Source: Lineus longissimus
Lineage: Eukaryota; Nemertea; Pilidiophora; Heteronemertea; Lineidae
Length of the DNA: 60,000 bases
Direction: 5' to 3'
NCBI RefSeq assembly: GCF_910592395.1
Contig: NC_088311.1
Coordinates: 18,170,501-18,230,500 of the forward strand
The position numbers and the translations under genes were made by a program. The notes under the pieces are model-generated. The model saw only the letters and a program-made list of their open reading frames with translations, did no database searches and was not told the origin of the DNA. Below are positions 1 to 11,500 of the stretch, one piece after another (the first letter of the stretch is position 1; each line of letters opens with the position of its first letter).

Positions 1-130
1 CCCCAACAAGCGAACTTACACTTAAGAAGCTTGTTTAGCATTATGTGGAGTGTCCCTTACATACCCTGCTTATTCTCAGGTACTAGACTACATTGAAATC
101 ATCCAATGTTAAAATTCTGCAAAATCATTA
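1..130. other. Unassigned sequence at window edge
   Basis: No coding exon or recognisable repeat is seen here. Confidence 0.4.
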
Positions 131-225
131 TCGGGGGTTATCAGTAGGTATAAATGACATCGTTTTGCACAAGGACGGTCCTACCACGAAGACTGCAATT
201 CTAGGATAAGCAGTCACTTAAATTA
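131..225. repeat. Dispersed repeat, copy 1
   Basis: This roughly 95 bp block, running from ggggttatcagtaggta to the run after ggataagcagtcactta, recurs nearly unchanged at about 35538-35630 inside the CCP region of gene B. No protein is encoded. It marks shuffling of DNA within the cluster or a short dispersed repeat. Confidence 0.7.
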
Positions 226-345
226 GATTATCCTTTAGAAACACATTCTTATCGTTTGTTTCTCGCCTCAAATCAGCCAACAGCGACAGAAAACGCCTGT
301 CTTTGGCTGTAATTGGCTCGCTTTCGTGGGATGTTTGGATGTAGA
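218..345 (+). repeat. Copy of gene B intron 1 sequence
   Basis: The block matches 22826-22945, the start of intron 1 of gene B, almost base for base (the stretch containing ccaacagcgacagaaaacgcc). It implies that part of another B-type gene copy, or a rearranged fragment of one, lies at the left edge. The minus-strand reading frame across it is a shadow. Confidence 0.7.
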
Positions 346-404
346 AAAATTTAGCCCCTCCCCTCCCGCTCATCGCTATGTGGTTACTGGTTCCTAGGTG
401 TCTA

Positions 405-650
405 TATATCAAATTTGAAGAGTCTAGGACAATTAATGACGAAACGTGCTACCTTCGCCAAAATTTTATAGCTTGACCTCTGTGACCTTCAAAAGTAGGT
501 CAAATCTAAAACCCTTAAATTATGTCATGAAGTCTCATCAGAAGTATTGACAGTAAAAACGTCAATGTTCCAGCTATCAGCGTTCATGAGATATTGACAA
601 AATAAGGTTTTCAAAGATGGGCGCCGGGAGTCAAGAAAGTAGGACAAATG
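405..650 (-). repeat. Dispersed repeat, opposite-strand copy at 32.0 kb
   Basis: Reading the minus strand, this block resembles 32030-32250, including the shared stretch acgtttcgtcattaattgtc. It is a diverged interspersed repeat without a coding frame. The 32 kb copy is preceded by a gtccgtc-rich tract that is missing here. Confidence 0.65.
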
Positions 651-654
651 GAGA

Positions 655-1104
655 TTAAAAACCCGTTTCACTTTTCATGGCAGTGTCCGCGGACAATATC
701 GTTCCAAAAATCACACCAGATTCCGTTTTTGAGAGTCTTTGTCTTCACCTTTAAGGAATAAAATCAATTAAGCAATACTTCTTCAATCACACGTAATATA
801 TCTTTCCTATCGCCTGTCCCTGGAGTTGGACAGAAGCCCAGTCTTGGGACAAAAATACCAGACACTCATTTTCGTGTTCTACACCAAGAGTTGAAATCTT
901 AGCTAGAAACTAATAGAATTCGAAAGATATCCGCTGCCAAAGATATCACCCATTTGGCACAAGCTATTTCTGAAATAATAGACACATCATGAGTTTTTAT
1001 TGAACAATTCTTTGTTATCAACCTCATCTGCAAAGAAGGGGGAGGGGGGGGGGGGGGTTGATATACATCACCACATGACAATTGCGAAATTAGTTCATGC
1101 TATT
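655..1104 (+). promoter_or_regulatory. Duplicated upstream block of the gene family
   Basis: This block is found three times: here, at about 22185-22660 upstream of gene B, and at about 47240-47711 upstream of gene C. It lies 5' of a signal-peptide exon each time, so it probably holds the distal promoter, although no specific element can be named. A poly-G run at 1035-1058 interrupts it. Its right end is broken by the LINE insertion; the continuation resumes at 4482. Confidence 0.6.
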
Positions 1105-1365
1105 GTATTGTATGTGAGCGCTTGGTAGCTGCTCCTCCAAAGGTCTCCTACAAAGTTTCAGTTTTTCACTTGGATACTTTGAGAACTGTGCTCCAGGATT
1201 GTTTCCGCGGTTTCATGAATATCATGGGATTATTCTGAGATGGTTTGTGTGGTGATAACATTTGCAGTGTTTGTGTTCCTTGTTGGCAACTTTTTGCCCT
1301 TTCTAGGGATTCACAAGCCCTGTACATTGCACATACAACACACTGTGTACATTGGTGCTGTCAAA

Positions 1366-3069
1366 ATGTATTCACCTGGTGAACTTCATGAGCTTAGGAA
1401 ATGTGATCTCAGCAGGTCAATTTCGCCTAATCTGTCGACTTGCCTGAGTAGATCACACTTGTTAAGAAAGAAGACTAGACGATCAAAGAGAAGTGGAAGA
1501 AAGACTCATGGACTTATTAGTGTTGATCCAACAAACACTCAAGCGTCAGTGAATAAGTCTACTCTGTCATTACAAGGTGTTCGATTTCTGAAGTGTGCCT
1601 TAGTCAATGCAAGGTCTATTGGGAACAAGGCTGGTAGACTGACATGCTTTGTCATTGATAATGACATTGACATTCTGTTGATAACAGAAACATGGCTTAC
1701 CAATACTGATACGGCTTCAGTTGCTGCCATTAACATTGATGGATATACTTTTAGACACGTTCCACGGCCTGGGAGACGAGGAGGCGGAGTTGGTATAATG
1801 TTCAGGTCATCTCTGGAGTGCACTGTGAAATCCGTGTCGTGGCCGAAAAGTTTTGAATGTCTTCAAGCAAGGATTACTTGGAACACTCGTGTGTATTCGC
1901 TTCTCTTGGTTTATAGGCCGGAGAAAGGACCAAGTGCCGACTCAAACCGTGGAATTTTCTTTGAGGAGTTCGATACGTTAATTAGTGTTATATCCTTAAA
2001 GACGCCACATGACAAGTTGATTCTCACTGGAGACTTTAACTTTCATCTTGAAAAAACTGACCACCGAGACACGTTGAAATTCACTGACATTCTTGCACAT
2101 CATCATCTTCTACAGCACGTTGACAAATCAACCCATGACAAGGGCCACTTGTTAGATGCTGTTATTTCAAGGGTCGGTGATGCATCTGTGTCCAACATTC
2201 ATGTATCAGATGCCAGCATCTCCGATCACTATGCAGTGTCGTTCACGGTCAACATGGCCAAGCCGCCATTGCCTGTTAAAACTATTAGATACCGGAAGGT
2301 CAAATCAATTGACATCAAATCTTTTGCTTCTGATGTTTCTGATGGTGTTCAAGGCTTAGATTTGTCTTCCGATCTCGAGTCACTCGTTGATAGCTATGAT
2401 CGATTGCTTGGTTCCCTTCTAGACAAGCATGCACCTGCCAAGTCGAAACTTGTGCATGTGCGACCCAACGTCCCCTGGTTCAACGATGATATCATTCTTG
2501 CCAGGAAGCTGGAGCGCAAGCTCGAGAGAAAATACCGCCGGAGTAAACTCACCGTTGATCGGCAGGTACGGAAGAGTCAAGCTCGTAATGTTGACAAAAT
2601 GATCGAAGCTGCCAAGGTGGAACATTTTTCAGCTCGTCTTCTCAATTCACCAACTACAGAGACTTTCAAGACTGTTAAATCACTTCTGTATGGAAGGGGG
2701 TCTGTTACTCTGCCTAGTCATGAGTGTTCTTCTGAACTTGCTGAACGGTTCAGTTCATTTTTCAGTGAGAAGGTGCAACTCATCAGAGACAAGTTTCCAG
2801 CGTCAGTTTCGAATGAATCATTAGATGAACATTATTCACTGACTTCATACCTTGATGTATTTAAGCCTGTAACTGAACACGGGCTACTCAAACTCATTAG
2901 TGACATGAAACCAATACAGTGTGCATTAGACCCACTCCCAACATCTTTGCTCAGGAAGTGCCTACCAGGAGACATTATGCGCCTGATTTGCAAGATAGTC
3001 AATTCCTCATTGGAAAGTGGCATGGTGCCAAGCTCTTTCAAACGAGCTATTCTTAATCCCTTGATTTAG
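1366..3069 (+). pseudogene. LINE ORF2, endonuclease part
   Basis: An exonuclease-endonuclease-phosphatase domain is visible with its usual motifs: VNARSI near 1600, ITETWL near 1683, LTGDFNFH near 2025 and SDHYAV near 2222, which hold the metal-binding and catalytic Asn, Glu, Asp and His residues. The frame is open from 1240, but the likely start is the ATG at 1366, since the residues from there (MYSPGELHEL) are hydrophilic. After the endonuclease comes a basic linker and the start of the RT fingers, then a stop at 3067-3069. The frameshift just before this stop makes the chain end early. The family normally has one continuous chain of about 900-1000 residues here. Confidence 0.88.
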
Positions 3070-4421
3070 ATGCTGACACACTCAAAAACTACAGGCCTGT
3101 CTCTAACCTGTCCTTCCTTTCAAAGGTTTTGGAGAGGGTGGTTTGCAATCAGTTATCAAGCCATATTGCTGAAAACGGTGCTCTTGACAAGTTTCAATCT
3201 GCTTACAAACCACTTCACAGTGTTGAAACGGCACTATTGCGAGTACACAATGACATAATTCATGCACTTGATGAAAAGAAGTGTGTACTCCTTGTATTAC
3301 TCGATATGAGCGCCGCATTTGACACTGTGGACCATTCCAGACTACTTCAGAGACTTGCTGCTATGGGTGTTACTGGCACAGCACTGACATGGGTTTCGTC
3401 TTATCTTGATAACAGATCACAAGAGGTATGCATTGACGGCAGATTGTCAAGACCTAGTCCTATCAAGTTCGGTGTTCCCCAGGGTTCTATACTGGGACCA
3501 GTACTTTTTACTGTCTACACTACCCCAGTTGGTGGAATCATCCGTAAGCATGCCATTATGTACCACTTATATGCTGATGACAGTCAATTGTATGTGGCCT
3601 TCACTATAACTGAGATTAGTACCACCTGCTCCAAGATCTCTAATGCTGTCCACGATTTAAATCTCTGGTTGGTCGACAACTTTCTTAGCTGTAATGGCGA
3701 CAAGACCGAGATTCTGCTAATCTGTTCCCGCAGGTTCAGCAGCACTATTAATCTCCCCGCCATCCGTATAATTGATGCAAATGTATATTCTTCTGTTTCT
3801 GCAAGAGATTTGGGTGTGATCTTGGACCGTGATTTCAATTTCAAAGAACACATTAACACATGTGTACGGGCCACCAATTTTCACATTCGTAACATCGGGA
3901 AAATCAGAAAATATCTAACTCCAAATACCACCAGGTTATATGTCCAGGCTCTTGTAATATCTCGCCTGGATTTCTGTAATTCCCTTTTCCTTGGTTGTCC
4001 CAATTCAACAATTATACCCCTACAGAAGGTACAAAATTCTGCCGCTCGCCTAATTACCAAGACCAAGAAACGATCTTCCATTTCCCCAGTACTCAGGTCT
4101 CTACATTGGCTTCCTGTGCAACAGCGCATCAAGTACAAGGTTCTCCTTCTTACTTACAAGTGTCTTCACCAACTTGCTCCCCAATACCTTTCAGAACTTC
4201 TCTCCGTTCATACCGTTTCTCGAACTCTGCGCTCTTCATCGGCCGTTCTTCTGTCTATCCCAAAGACCAATGTCATGTCAGTCGGTGGTAGAGCATTTTC
4301 AATTGGAGCCCCTCAGCTGTGGAACAAACTTCCTTCAACTGTTAGGAACTGCAGCTCTCTGTTATCTTTCAAGGGACAACTCAAACATTTGCTTTTTAAA
4401 GAGGCCTATCAAGCGCTTTGA
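3066..4421 (+). pseudogene. LINE ORF2, reverse transcriptase part
   Basis: The frame continues the ORF after a frameshift near 3060-3066. RT motifs in order: LKNYRPVSNLS in the fingers, LDMSAAFDTVDH (motif A, first catalytic Asp), GVPQGSILGPVLF (motif B) and YADDSQL (motif C, catalytic Asp pair). The thumb follows, with LHWLPVQQRIKYK and the C-terminal LWNKLPS and FKGQLKHLLF blocks typical of CR1/L2-type elements. The stop is at 4419-4421, followed by about 40 bp and the ATT tail. Confidence 0.9.
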
Positions 4422-4481
4422 GCGGCCAGTTAATGGTTGGATACTGCGCTATATAAGACTCGTATTATTATTATTATTATT

Positions 4482-4577
4482 ACGCACTCCCTCTGAGTGT
4501 TTTATGGACTTTAATTGTCACAGACCTACCGAAAGTGGGCACATTGTTAATTTCTTTCCAAATGTGTGAGAAACAAA
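4482..4577 (+). promoter_or_regulatory. Proximal 5' region of a signal exon
   Basis: The sequence starting acgcactccctctgagtg resumes the block broken by the LINE. It is conserved immediately upstream of three signal exons (here, 22661-22759 and 47712-47807), ending in the context aaacaaaATG with A at -3. It is taken as 5'UTR and proximal promoter. No TATA box was identified. Confidence 0.5.
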
Positions 4578-4638
4578 ATGAGACAGATATTTCATCTGAT
4601 CATTTTTCTGAATGATATTTTTTTAAACATCGTAGCAA
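4578..4638 (+). CDS. Signal-peptide exon, possible alternative first exon of gene A
   Basis: A 61 bp exon reading M-R-Q-I-F-H-L-I-I-F-L and ending ...NIVA, followed by a GTAAGT donor in phase 1. Length, phase and sequence match the first exon of gene B (22760-22820). The same sequence at 47808 is broken. It lies 0.8 kb upstream of the Gla-type first exon at 5474 and could be spliced to the Gla exon at 6723, giving gene A two promoters, or it may be the orphan first exon of a lost B-type gene. Confidence 0.5.
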
Positions 4639-5473
4639 GTAAGTTAAATGAAATATTCCTTAAGAAACCTTTAGAAACCCATATCTTGTTGTTTGTTTTA
4701 TAGCCTACTTGATCAGTACCTTTACGTCCATGACATGTTTCAGCTGATAAAGACAAATGATGTCCAACTGACAATTAGAAACAAACAAAGCCGTAGTAGA
4801 GCAGTGACTACATGTACATATAGACTCGCCAAAGCGATAAAAATTGGTCTGTAGAGTATTTCTACGTGAATACGCACAATTGCACTGCTAAAATTCATAA
4901 TCAATGCATAAATTACATATCTGTAAAGTCGCAAATTCTTTTTCAAATTTCAGTTTCAACTGGGGGGGGGGGGGGGGGGGGGGGGTGCGAGCGTGGAATG
5001 TTGTGAAATTGCCGAAATTGGGCCTTAGTCGGGGCCAGGAGGGTGAAAATCGTCCTAAATTTGGATTACCCAGGTACCTGCGTTTTTACACTTTCAAACT
5101 CCTATTACTCATGCCCGGGCAGAACCGTGCATTTAGGATAATATGATAAAACATAAAACAAGTAGGACGGCCCTTTCATATTTATCATCAGATGAAAATA
5201 ATCGTGATCAAAATGGGTATTATCTGTCATTTTTAGAACAACCGACGCTTCGCGTGATGTTATTTAATTACTGTTATCAAAGGTCACTGCCTTTGGCGGT
5301 GAAAGAGGCGACAATTTGAACGGCATGTCTCAAACCGTCTATAGACCAAGACTCCTTGAAGTATACGTGTATATTTATTACTTATTTCATTTTGTTTCTG
5401 CGCCCTTGATCCGTGCAAGTCAATTCTTAAACTCTTGTCGAAACTGAGACACACGAGTTGTGCGAGGAACAAA
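4639..5473 (+). other. DNA between the two first exons, with poly-G run
   Basis: No exon is visible. The left part matches 47870-48036 and the right part, from about 4826, matches 52766 onward. The DIRS-type element at 48038-52752 was inserted exactly between these two parts in the gene C copy, so 4800-4840 serves as the empty site. A run of about 24 G lies at 4962-4985, also present (shorter) at 52897-52910. The last 80 bases before 5474 should hold the gene A promoter or 5'UTR. Confidence 0.6.
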
Positions 5474-5534
5474 ATGAGACAGTTTCTCCATTTGATTATT
5501 TTCTGGAGTGTTCTTTTTTATGATATCTTAGCAG
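5474..5534 (+). CDS. Gene A exon 1: signal peptide
   Basis: The ATG has A at -3 (gaacaaaATG). It encodes M-R-Q-F-L-H-L-I-I-F-W-S-V-L-F and ends D-I-L-A, a hydrophobic secretion signal, then a GTAGGT donor in phase 1. Joined to the Gla exon, the split codon G|CT gives Ala. The gene C copy at 53341 differs by few residues. Confidence 0.82.
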
Positions 5535-8500
5535 GTAGGTAAACTTGAAACACGCATTTTTCGTTCGATTCCGTGCTTACTCGATTTTGTTTCAGGCGAG
5601 CAGCAGTTCTTGAGGAATACGCGATTCTTTGTCTTTAATCACATCACCACATGTCCTCCGCGCTGTAGGGAGTTTTCGCAGAGCTAGAGCCCGAAACGCC
5701 AACGCGATCTCTTTGTTCGAGCTCCTGATCAGGATGCCGAACAAAAAGGTAGGCGATCGCGTTGGCGTTTTTGGGGATTTGCGAAAACTCTCTAGTAAAA
5801 ATCCTACCCGAAATTCTGCAAGTTTCGCCAGCCCTACGAATCGTGAAGTACGAACTACTAACTACAAAGGTCTGTCTAGTCGTCAAATCTGCGCTACAAA
5901 GGGGGGGGGGGGGGGGTTAGCCAGATTTTCAAAACTCCTCCCTATGTTAATTTTGTGATGATTTTTTCTGATACACCCTGTATAGTCTACATGGGTAGAT
6001 TCCATCAACACATTGCACAAAAAGGAAAAATTCAAAATCTGACTGAATTATCACGCTTTTTCCGATTTTGACTCCAATTTGAACCGATGTAGATCCTTTC
6101 CATGTGAAACGATGCACTAGTGACGCCTGTGACGTCATGGTGCTGATATTGATTTTTCCGACGTCACGGTGATGGCGCGCGCTTGATTACCTCGCTACAG
6201 CGACGAGTCGTAATAGCGAGGTGACGTGAACTCGGACCTCGGCGTGCACTCACATGGCGGAAAGGTATTTCGCAACAGGAATTGCGCGTACTGAAAATAA
6301 CGAATGGCACGTTTTCTACTATCTAAGAGCTGAACAAAAATAGGAAAAGCATCAAACACGTTCAGAAAAATAGTTTTAAAAAGCCGCCCATTCCTTTATT
6401 AAAGCAGTACCACTATGTATACGCGCACTATTACAACTTGGATATGCGTGTATACAGTATTGTACTCGCATGCTACAATGGATATGCGCCGTGAAATCAT
6501 CATTTACAACTTTCCTCAATAATTTACTGGGGTGGATATATTTCATGTGATGCCGATTAGCCGCTAAGTCTAGTGGAGTTTACCTGACTTTGGAGAGTGT
6601 CAGTCTAGTGATTTCTAGAATGTTACATTGTATAGAGGCGTAAATGTAGTACATGTACCTGAATCATGAAAGAAGAAATGGAGTTGAATGATTTATTCAT
6701 TAGTTCTTGATGTTATTAATAGCTTCACATATTCACCGAGACGATCGCTTCCATCTTGAAGACAAAGAAGCAAAATCGTTCCTCGTTGGACACTCGCGCA
6801 GGTACCGACGGACAGAGAATTATAATGGGGATGATCCAAACGAAGAGTGTCGTGAAGGCTGCACATATGAAGAGTTCAGGGAAGTAGGGAAAGGGCCCCA
6901 GGAAGTGGTAAGTGATCGTAAGTTAGAAAGTACTACAATCAAGACTAAATGAAGGCTAAGGATTTGGAATCAATACTACAGCATCTTAACTAGCACTAGG
7001 TTCCAAATTTTAAACAAAATTAAATACAGCTGTAATCATTTTTGTCTCTTAGACAAAATGCTCTGTAACTCCTTTATCTTTAGGAGTTCAGAGCTGAATG
7101 AGTTATCATTTTGTTCGTCTTGGTAAAATCTTTACAATGAATCAATACCATTTAGTATCTAAGTTCAGGAAATCCACCCTTTTGAAAAAAAGACTTGAGT
7201 TTTTTTTATTTCCAAATTCCAAGTTCCAAATTCTTAGTCTTTATGAATTCTTGCTACAATGTATTTGTCTTCATAAAATGAGACAACAGGGTAAAGGACA
7301 GCGTAAGTAATATACATAATGCGGTAGTCTGCGGTTAGGCCTGGTTCTATAAGGGAATTACAATAATAACAAAACAAGCGAAGCTATTGGTTACTAAGAT
7401 ACAAAGGATGTTGTTATATGGACGGAGATTAGTCCACACGTGGGGAAGTCAACCGGCCATGACATTACTCCGCCGCAACGAGACAGAAAATGTGCGTTGG
7501 GTTCAGCATTTGGATGAAGCGGCATGTAATCTTAACTCGTATTCTAAAACTAACTAACTTTACAAGAAAACGTATAATATATAAGAGAATTACAATGATA
7601 ACAAAACAAGCAAAGCTATTGGTTACTAAGATACAAAGGGTGTTATTGGCGGAGATTAGTCCACACGTGGGGAAGGCAACCGGCCATGACATTACTCCGC
7701 GGCAACGAGACAGAAAATGTGCGTTGGGTTCAGCATTTGGATGAAGCGGCATGTAATCTTAACTCGTATTCTAAAACTAACTAACTTTATTAAGAAAACG
7801 TATGATATATAAGAGAATTACAATAATAACAAAAAAGCAAAGAGCGCATACAGCATGTTTTAGCGCTAAACTTTAATACTGCATGACTCGGCATCCTGAA
7901 CCTCAGACCAGCATTCGATCAGCACTGGAGTGACTCAACCACTCTTTTGAATACATCATAGAGAGTGGCCCGGAACTGGCCAATAGTGGTTCCACACGGT
8001 AGATGCTAAACGCAATTACCTACAGTACCCGCCTCGTTTTGAAATGAACTGTTACACACAACCTCGTTTACCCAGGTGTCATTGCGCGCTCCTATGGTCA
8101 CTTGAACTACCTCTGGTATCATGTTGAGCTTAAACATATTTGATTGGTCAACGAATAACGTTTGACATGCAAATAAGATGTAAATAATGTTGTGACACTT
8201 GGCATATTAATGGCATGTTGAATCGGCAAAAAGGGCGACTTAGGGCGATTTATCAATCCACATAACCATTTCCCCTGATGCGACCACAAATCAATTGACG
8301 GCATAATAGATCTTCATGGACAAGGATGATATATGAGCTAATGCTGATATCAACAATTAATTACCTCTGCAAGAAAATGTCGTCATTTAGTCGGCCATGC
8401 GGGCAATCCGAGCAAAATAGAACCGAAGAAGCACATGTTACAATACCCAGTCGCGCGAGCACTGTGAAACTATCATTCTAAAATCCCTTCTGATAATTTA

Positions 8501-11500
8501 TTTTTATATTCAAGTATAAGGCTTCTTTATCTGTATACATCCTGAGATAATTGGTCAATTTTACAATTATTTTATCATCTACAAACGGTTTTTGGTCATG
8601 TTGAAACAGTGCTGACACGTAGTGCCCGAATAGACAGGTCATAGGTCAAACTTACTACGTCACCCCCAGATTCTGGCGGTGAAGAGCGATATGATTGGAT
8701 ATGACGTAGACGAGTATCCAGGGTCTAGTGGTGCAGCCATTTTGAATGCTAATCAAGTAGACCCCGGATGTAGAGGTTGAGGATTATAAAAATAAAATCG
8801 TTTAGCATTAGGCCCCTGGTTGGCTGCCACGTCAGCGCCACCGGTGGGGCCTTTTGGTATTAGGCTAGATCAGCACTAACGAACTCATAAGCAGTAACGT
8901 GTGCGAGATTTCGAAGAATCTGTATGTTATCAATGTATCGCAAATCTCAAAATTGAAAAAGTGCCAAATTCTACGGCAACGCGGAAATTATCAGGACAGT
9001 TAAAGATCCTACTATGTCAAACATCAATGAAAATGGTCACAAATGATTTTGGCATTATGAAGGGTATCAAAAGAAACAAAAATCTCATGAAATCTTTCGA
9101 AAATGCAAAATCGCATATGTTTGACATTTTGCGATATCAACAAAACGGAAAGTCAGAGGATGGACCAGAGTATGATTCCGTTCTATTTCAAGATTAATAA
9201 TTGCAGGATTTGAAAGAAAAAATGCCAATTTTGTAACAAAGGAAAAAAATATATGGTATGCAACATTTATTGAATAAAGTAGTTTTGGTAAGAATTGTAG
9301 ACCTATTCAATATTTTTAGGTGTACGTAAATTTCGGGCACGAATGTACAGCTGGGAGATGGGCGATGAATACGACAGCCTCTATTTTCAGTGACCTATAC
9401 CTGTGACCTGCTGAACTGACCCTGATCACTGATGCAGCATACAAACACAAATCGCCGTGTGTGCCTGTATGGCCGAGTTACGGCTTGCTGTTTGAGCGAT
9501 TTTTTGTCTACGATTTCTTTTGTACGATTTATCATTTCAGCTGGACTTCATGAAAGAATACAATTGCAAGCATCAAGGATTATTACCATGTCCTTATGGT
9601 CAAGCGTGTATGGCGACAAATGGAAACATGTCCACAACTTCCACGCTACACGTAGACTGTTCTGGTAGGTCGCTCACCACTCTGCCTATGATCACAGCAT
9701 AAAACCTCACCACTATGATCATGGCATAAAACCTGCTCTTTCGAGAAGACACTTTTGCATTAATGTAAACAACTTTACTCCATTACCGAATTTAAATCTA
9801 AGCAATCTGATTTTATAGCTCCTTTGAATTTTAACATTGAACCTACAGTCTACTGATATTTTACAGATTGAATCATCTTACCACAACCCGTTATTGAAAT
9901 AATATACACAGTTGTAACAACTTCAGGTGGATACTTCATATTTTGTCAATATTGGATGACATGGTTGAATCATAGCGAATCGAAATGAAAAACCCTTTAA
10001 TAGAGGTTCTTAAAAATCTCAAAAATCATTTATTGCAGGTTTTCATTTTACTGGAAAACCGCTACAGGATGCATATTGGTGTTAGCCATTAAACCATTAA
10101 AAGGTTTTCAAAAGCTCAAAAACCTTTATTTCTAAAAGTGTTCTCTGGCAAATAGGCCTTCCCATAGACTGGCAACATGTCGGCACCCTTCGCACAGCCG
10201 AGCACTGCTCAACTGTTCTGTCTGAAGTCTTCTTACCTCGCATTTTCAGCTTCAATCCCTTGTTTCCAGCGTGAGATGCGTTTGTCGCACGATTTCAACA
10301 GAAAGGGGCCTCTCAGTCTCAAATCAAGCTCCTTTTTTCTTGGGGGATTTGCGTTTTTCACACGATTTCCATCGACACACCATTTTACTGCTAAAACATC
10401 TGAGATTCCTTTTACGACGTATAGAAATCTATTTTCTGGCCATGGTGTCCTCTCGGTTTCTCAAGAACCGGTTTTTGTCAGTGTATCACCTAACTATGTT
10501 CCTTGCATCGGCAATAGGCCCTATTTGAAGCTAATACGACCGGGGAATTTAGACTGATCGAACTCAAAATAGTTTGGTGTCAGGGTGTCTTGCGTCTGGG
10601 CTGCATCTCACACTCATGTCACAGAAGATAAGCCAGGGGTTGGATAGTGTTTATAGACGATCATATTAACAGTGAAAAGCATTCTCGTCAACTCCAATTA
10701 CCAAATTTTTGTATAATTATTTAAATGTTCGATTTTCAGAATCTTCATTTTCCAACACTTTTTTACGTTCTCATATTCAGTGTCAATGCACATCAGGGTT
10801 TGAATGTACATGTAAATAAGACAAAAACAATGAGGTTTTTATGGTATTAGCAAAGTCTCATGGGCACGTGCAAGCACCCCTCAGTGATAACATAAATATG
10901 AAGTGTGCGATTGGATAGAGAAATATCTCTGGTTCATTACTGCATCGCTGGAACATGCGAGAAAAGTTAGAGGAAATGAACATTCTAAAAATCAATCACG
11001 TTACGAAGAAACATGTCTTTTGAACATGTGAGGTAAAAAAGTGGACTTAAAAATGCTTCATCGTCATAATGTATAACATCAGTGCCTCCCCCGGCAGAAA
11101 AGTCCTAGCAGACTGACAATACATGTATTTGTAGAAAAATTACGGCAATTTATAATTACACCCTTTTTTTGGACGACCCTACAAGACCAGAAATCGGAAC
11201 AAGTGACCTTGGAGTAATAGGCGTATACATTTTGTAGTAATTGATGGTATTTGAAATCAAAGCAGGCCCTTAGACGGACTTCTTTTTTCCACTCAGAAAT
11301 CGTGTCATGTTGAACTCTGTTTTTTCAGATATAGTTTGCAAGAAACAGCTTCCTCTCGAAAACGGTGAGGTTTCTGTATCGAAAGTGACCATCGATGGTA
11401 CGGCGAAGTACTCGTGCAAAAAAGGTTATGCTCTAAAAGGAGCATCCACGGCCACGTGCGAAATAAGCGGCGCAAAGGGGAAATGGTCAGCTGATAGACC

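Larger units (their letters stand above)
1105..4481 (+). mobile_element. Nearly full-length L2/CR1-type LINE
   Basis: This non-LTR retrotransposon carries an AP endonuclease followed by a reverse transcriptase and ends in an (ATT)n tail at 4463-4481, typical of the CR1/L2 group. The uninterrupted paralogous sites at 22656-22672 (ttcatgctattacgcactcc) and at 47704-47716 show the insertion point, so the borders are good to a few bases. A frameshift near 3060-3066 separates endonuclease and RT frames, so this copy is not autonomous as read. It sits in the upstream DNA of gene A. Confidence 0.9.
6908..9540 (+). other. Gene A intron 2
   Basis: No exon is seen. It holds a tandem repeat (7355-7840) and the eroded remains of a Tc1/mariner-type MITE (about 8890-9355). 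The rest, around 7840-8890, shows short blocks shared with gene C intron 2 (for example near 7860-7920 and 55190-55270) and no protein. Confidence 0.6.

Noticed and set aside
7465-7752. Paired frames on opposite strands
   Set aside because: They come from the 230 bp tandem repeat and match no protein.
8901-9197. 98-codon open frame in gene A intron 2
   Set aside because: It overlaps the eroded Tc1-type MITE; the frame is not conserved in the intact copy.
10177-10557. 126-codon open frame in gene A intron 3
   Set aside because: The homologous DNA in gene C (57943-58317) has indels that break the frame. It has no domain and lies inside an intron.
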